From Nanobdellota archaeon (lineage in GTDB: Archaea > Nanobdellota > Nanobdellia > Parvarchaeales > Parvarchaeaceae), in the NCBI GenBank assembly GCA_021802105.1, contig JAKAAW010000007.1:1-33521 (forward strand): a stretch of DNA of 33,521 bases. Direction: 5' to 3'. The first letter of the stretch is position 1. Every line of letters begins with the position of its first letter. The translations under genes and the position numbers were made by a program. This document shows, piece by piece, positions 32,492-33,521 of the stretch. The notes beneath the pieces were generated by a model. The model saw only the letters and a list, made by a program, of their open reading frames with translations. It was not told the origin of the DNA and ran no database searches.

Positions 32492-32883
32492 GCACAAGGG
32501 CAATCGATAGCGCAGAACATTGGTATTCTGTAGCGGAAGACTCGATTAAACTTGAGAATTACGATACTGCCGTTTATGGTATGGAGATGTCTCTGGAGAT
32601 AGGGATGAAAGGGATATTGATGAAAAATAAGATAGACTATCCTAAAATACATGACGTGACTGCAGTGCTCAGGAGCAGGGCTGGACGGCTTAAACTGAGC
32701 AGACAGTTCAGCGACAGGATGGATGATATGCTTGAGACTTTTCAGATTCTGTTGAAATACAGGAACGACGCGGGGTATTTGTTCTCAGGAGCTTCCGATC
32801 CAGCGGTGTTAAAGGAGGTCGCCGTCGAAAACATAGAAAAAGTACGCGAATATCTAGACCTATTAAGGAAAGAGATATTGTGA
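32479..32883 (+). CDS. HEPN-domain protein, partner of the MNT
   Basis: A 134-aa all-helical HEPN-family protein (DSAEHWYSVAEDSIKLENYDTAVYGMEMSLEIGMKGILMKNKIDYPKIHDVTAVL). HEPN toxins are RNases using an Rx4-6H motif. Here the equivalent site reads KYRNDAGYLFSG, with Arg but Tyr in the usual His position, so it may be a catalytically altered member or a Tyr-AMPylation-type site. HD within KIHDVT belongs to another helix. The overlap with the MNT gene and the conserved order suggest a TA or substrate-binding pair. Confidence 0.8.
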   Translation: MEKLGTRAIDSAEHWYSVAEDSIKLENYDTAVYGMEMSLEIGMKGILMKNKIDYPKIHDVTAVLRSRAGRLKLSRQFSDRMDDMLETFQILLKYRNDAGYLFSGASDPAVLKEVAVENIEKVREYLDLLRKEIL

Positions 32884-33419
32884 TTATATTGGAAGAATCA
32901 GTAAATGTGTAAGCCCCGAAAAAGCAAGCACGTTCAATTTCGTAAAGTATCTCACTGTGGACATAGTCTACCACAAGCTAAAACCTACAGAATGCTCAGC
33001 AGAACGCTCAAAAATCTGATTTTCTTAGATTAAAATCGTGTAAGAGCCTATAAAGTTTTTTGGTCAAAAGCTGATAGCGGTTACCTTTATAAAGCATGGG
33101 CGGAAAAAACCCATCTCTTCAGAGGTGGGAGGATGTCACAAGCCATCACACCAAGTCCCAGTCGGCATGAAATACATATAGGTATATTCTCGCCTGCATC
33201 GTCATTGTCATCTACAGTGACGAGTTTTTCAAACTTTCTAGCCTGAATATGGAAAAGATATTATAAAATATACTCAAGACGTGCATAGTTTTAGTTTACA
33301 CTGTGATCCTGGCCAGTCTAGATGCGGCACTGCGGATCGATGATTGGATAGCAGTCTAAAACGTCTTCCGGTTAAGTATAATGGACTCTTGGAACTAACG
33401 GATATGAAACAAAAGACGT
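32884..33419. other. Gene-poor accessory region with remnants
   Basis: 536 bp with no confident gene. Directly after the HEPN gene, an open stretch without a start codon (about 32867-33019, plus strand) reads ...GRISKCVSPEKAS and VDIVYHKLKPTECSAERSKI, then TGA; it looks like the tail of a decayed gene of unknown family. Hairpin repeat copy 4 follows at 33086-33139. The remaining ~280 bp has a 9-bp inverted repeat (AAACGTCTT near 33359 and AAGACGTTT near 33413) but nothing else recognisable. Confidence 0.5.
33086..33139 (+). repeat. Dispersed hairpin repeat, copy 4
   Basis: The best-preserved copy: left TTTATAAAG block, then a perfect hairpin CCCATCTC-TTCA-GAGGTGGG (with one T-G pair), then AGGATGTCAC. 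It shares both flanking blocks with copy 3 and the hairpin core with copies 1 and 2. Confidence 0.8.
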
Positions 33420-33521
33420 TTACAGTGACACTGTATAACCCTTTACACCGTCTCTGTCAGCTTCAAGATACCCCTCAGTACCGAGGCTCATCCTTGCTGT
33501 GCCCTTCTTTAACCCTGCACT
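33420..33521 (-). CDS. Partial CDS truncated by window edge (C-terminal 33 aa)
   Basis: The minus-strand frame is open from the window end to a TAA at 33420-33422, reading ...KKGTARMSLGTEGYLEADRD and GVKGYTVSL. The sequence is protein-like and the other two minus frames are closed. The family is not identifiable from this tail; a TnpB-type transposase C-terminus is one loose possibility given the nearby hairpin repeat, but this is weak. A perfect palindrome ACAGTGACACTGT (33422-33434) spans its last codons. Confidence 0.4.
   Translation of the reverse strand, partial: SAGLKKGTARMSLGTEGYLEADRDGVKGYTVSL

Noticed and set aside
33292-33330. TGATCCTGGCC resembling the start of 16S rRNA
   Set aside because: Only a few matching bases; flanking sequence does not continue as rRNA.
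1-33521. CRISPR array
   Set aside because: No regularly spaced direct repeats; the four hairpin repeats are thousands of bases apart.

Overview
The window is a gene-dense archaeal chromosome segment, probably from a small-genome DPANN lineage of the Micrarchaeota/ARMAN type. The archaeal assignment is firm: pelota, replication factor C small and large subunits, topoisomerase VI A and B, archaeal RNase P RNA with its Rpp21 protein, eS17, eS19, eL39, eL31, prefoldin alpha, PDCD5, FtsY and archaeal-type Elp3. TATA-like boxes lie about 25 bp before many start codons, as expected for leaderless archaeal transcripts. The DPANN placement is an inference from short or divergent versions of core proteins (RfcL, Trm5, pelota), many lineage-specific secreted or membrane proteins, and a DUF929-like thioredoxin-fold protein.

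Layout. 1-2.4 kb: pelota and an aromatic-amino-acid-type permease overlap by 4 bp on the minus strand; tRNA-Glu(CTC) diverges from them. 2.4-9 kb: a frameshifted methyltransferase, two proteins of unknown family, an SDR dehydrogenase, a small SWIM protein, the RNase P RNA gene, and two membrane-anchored extracytoplasmic proteins, one with a CPFC redox motif. 9-12.6 kb: a four-gene run of helix-turn-helix protein, RAD55/KaiC-type ATPase, RfcS and RfcL. 12.6-15.6 kb: Trm5-like tRNA methyltransferase with a mini membrane protein, then prolyl-tRNA synthetase and another methyltransferase. 15.7-20.4 kb: PRC-barrel protein, eS17, a PadR-controlled ABC exporter operon, small membrane proteins, and a zinc-ribbon/Hsp20-like protein.

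20.4-24.6 kb: a 43-aa very acidic protein (too short for the ORF track), then the information-processing cluster rnp4 - eS19 - PDCD5 - eL39 - eL31 - pfdA - ftsY. The eIF6 and eL18a/LX genes usually found in this cluster are missing, and a frameshifted HD-domain gene sits before ftsY. 24.6-31.6 kb: a large LamG-containing pilin-signal protein on the minus strand, then elp3 - KH protein (Pno1/Dim2-like) - top6B - top6A. 31.6-33.5 kb: an accessory tail with an MNT/HEPN toxin-antitoxin-like pair behind repeated operator-like boxes, gene remnants, a hairpin repeat, and a truncated ORF at the edge.

The most noteworthy signals are: a dispersed ~50-bp hairpin repeat family (four intergenic copies, all on the same strand, resembling solo IS200/IS605 ends or omega-RNA-like scaffolds); the RHH-MNT/HEPN module with a Tyr where the HEPN His is expected; the acidic mini-protein beside a perfect 19-bp palindrome; the PadR operator over its own start codon; and two genes each broken by a single-base shift.
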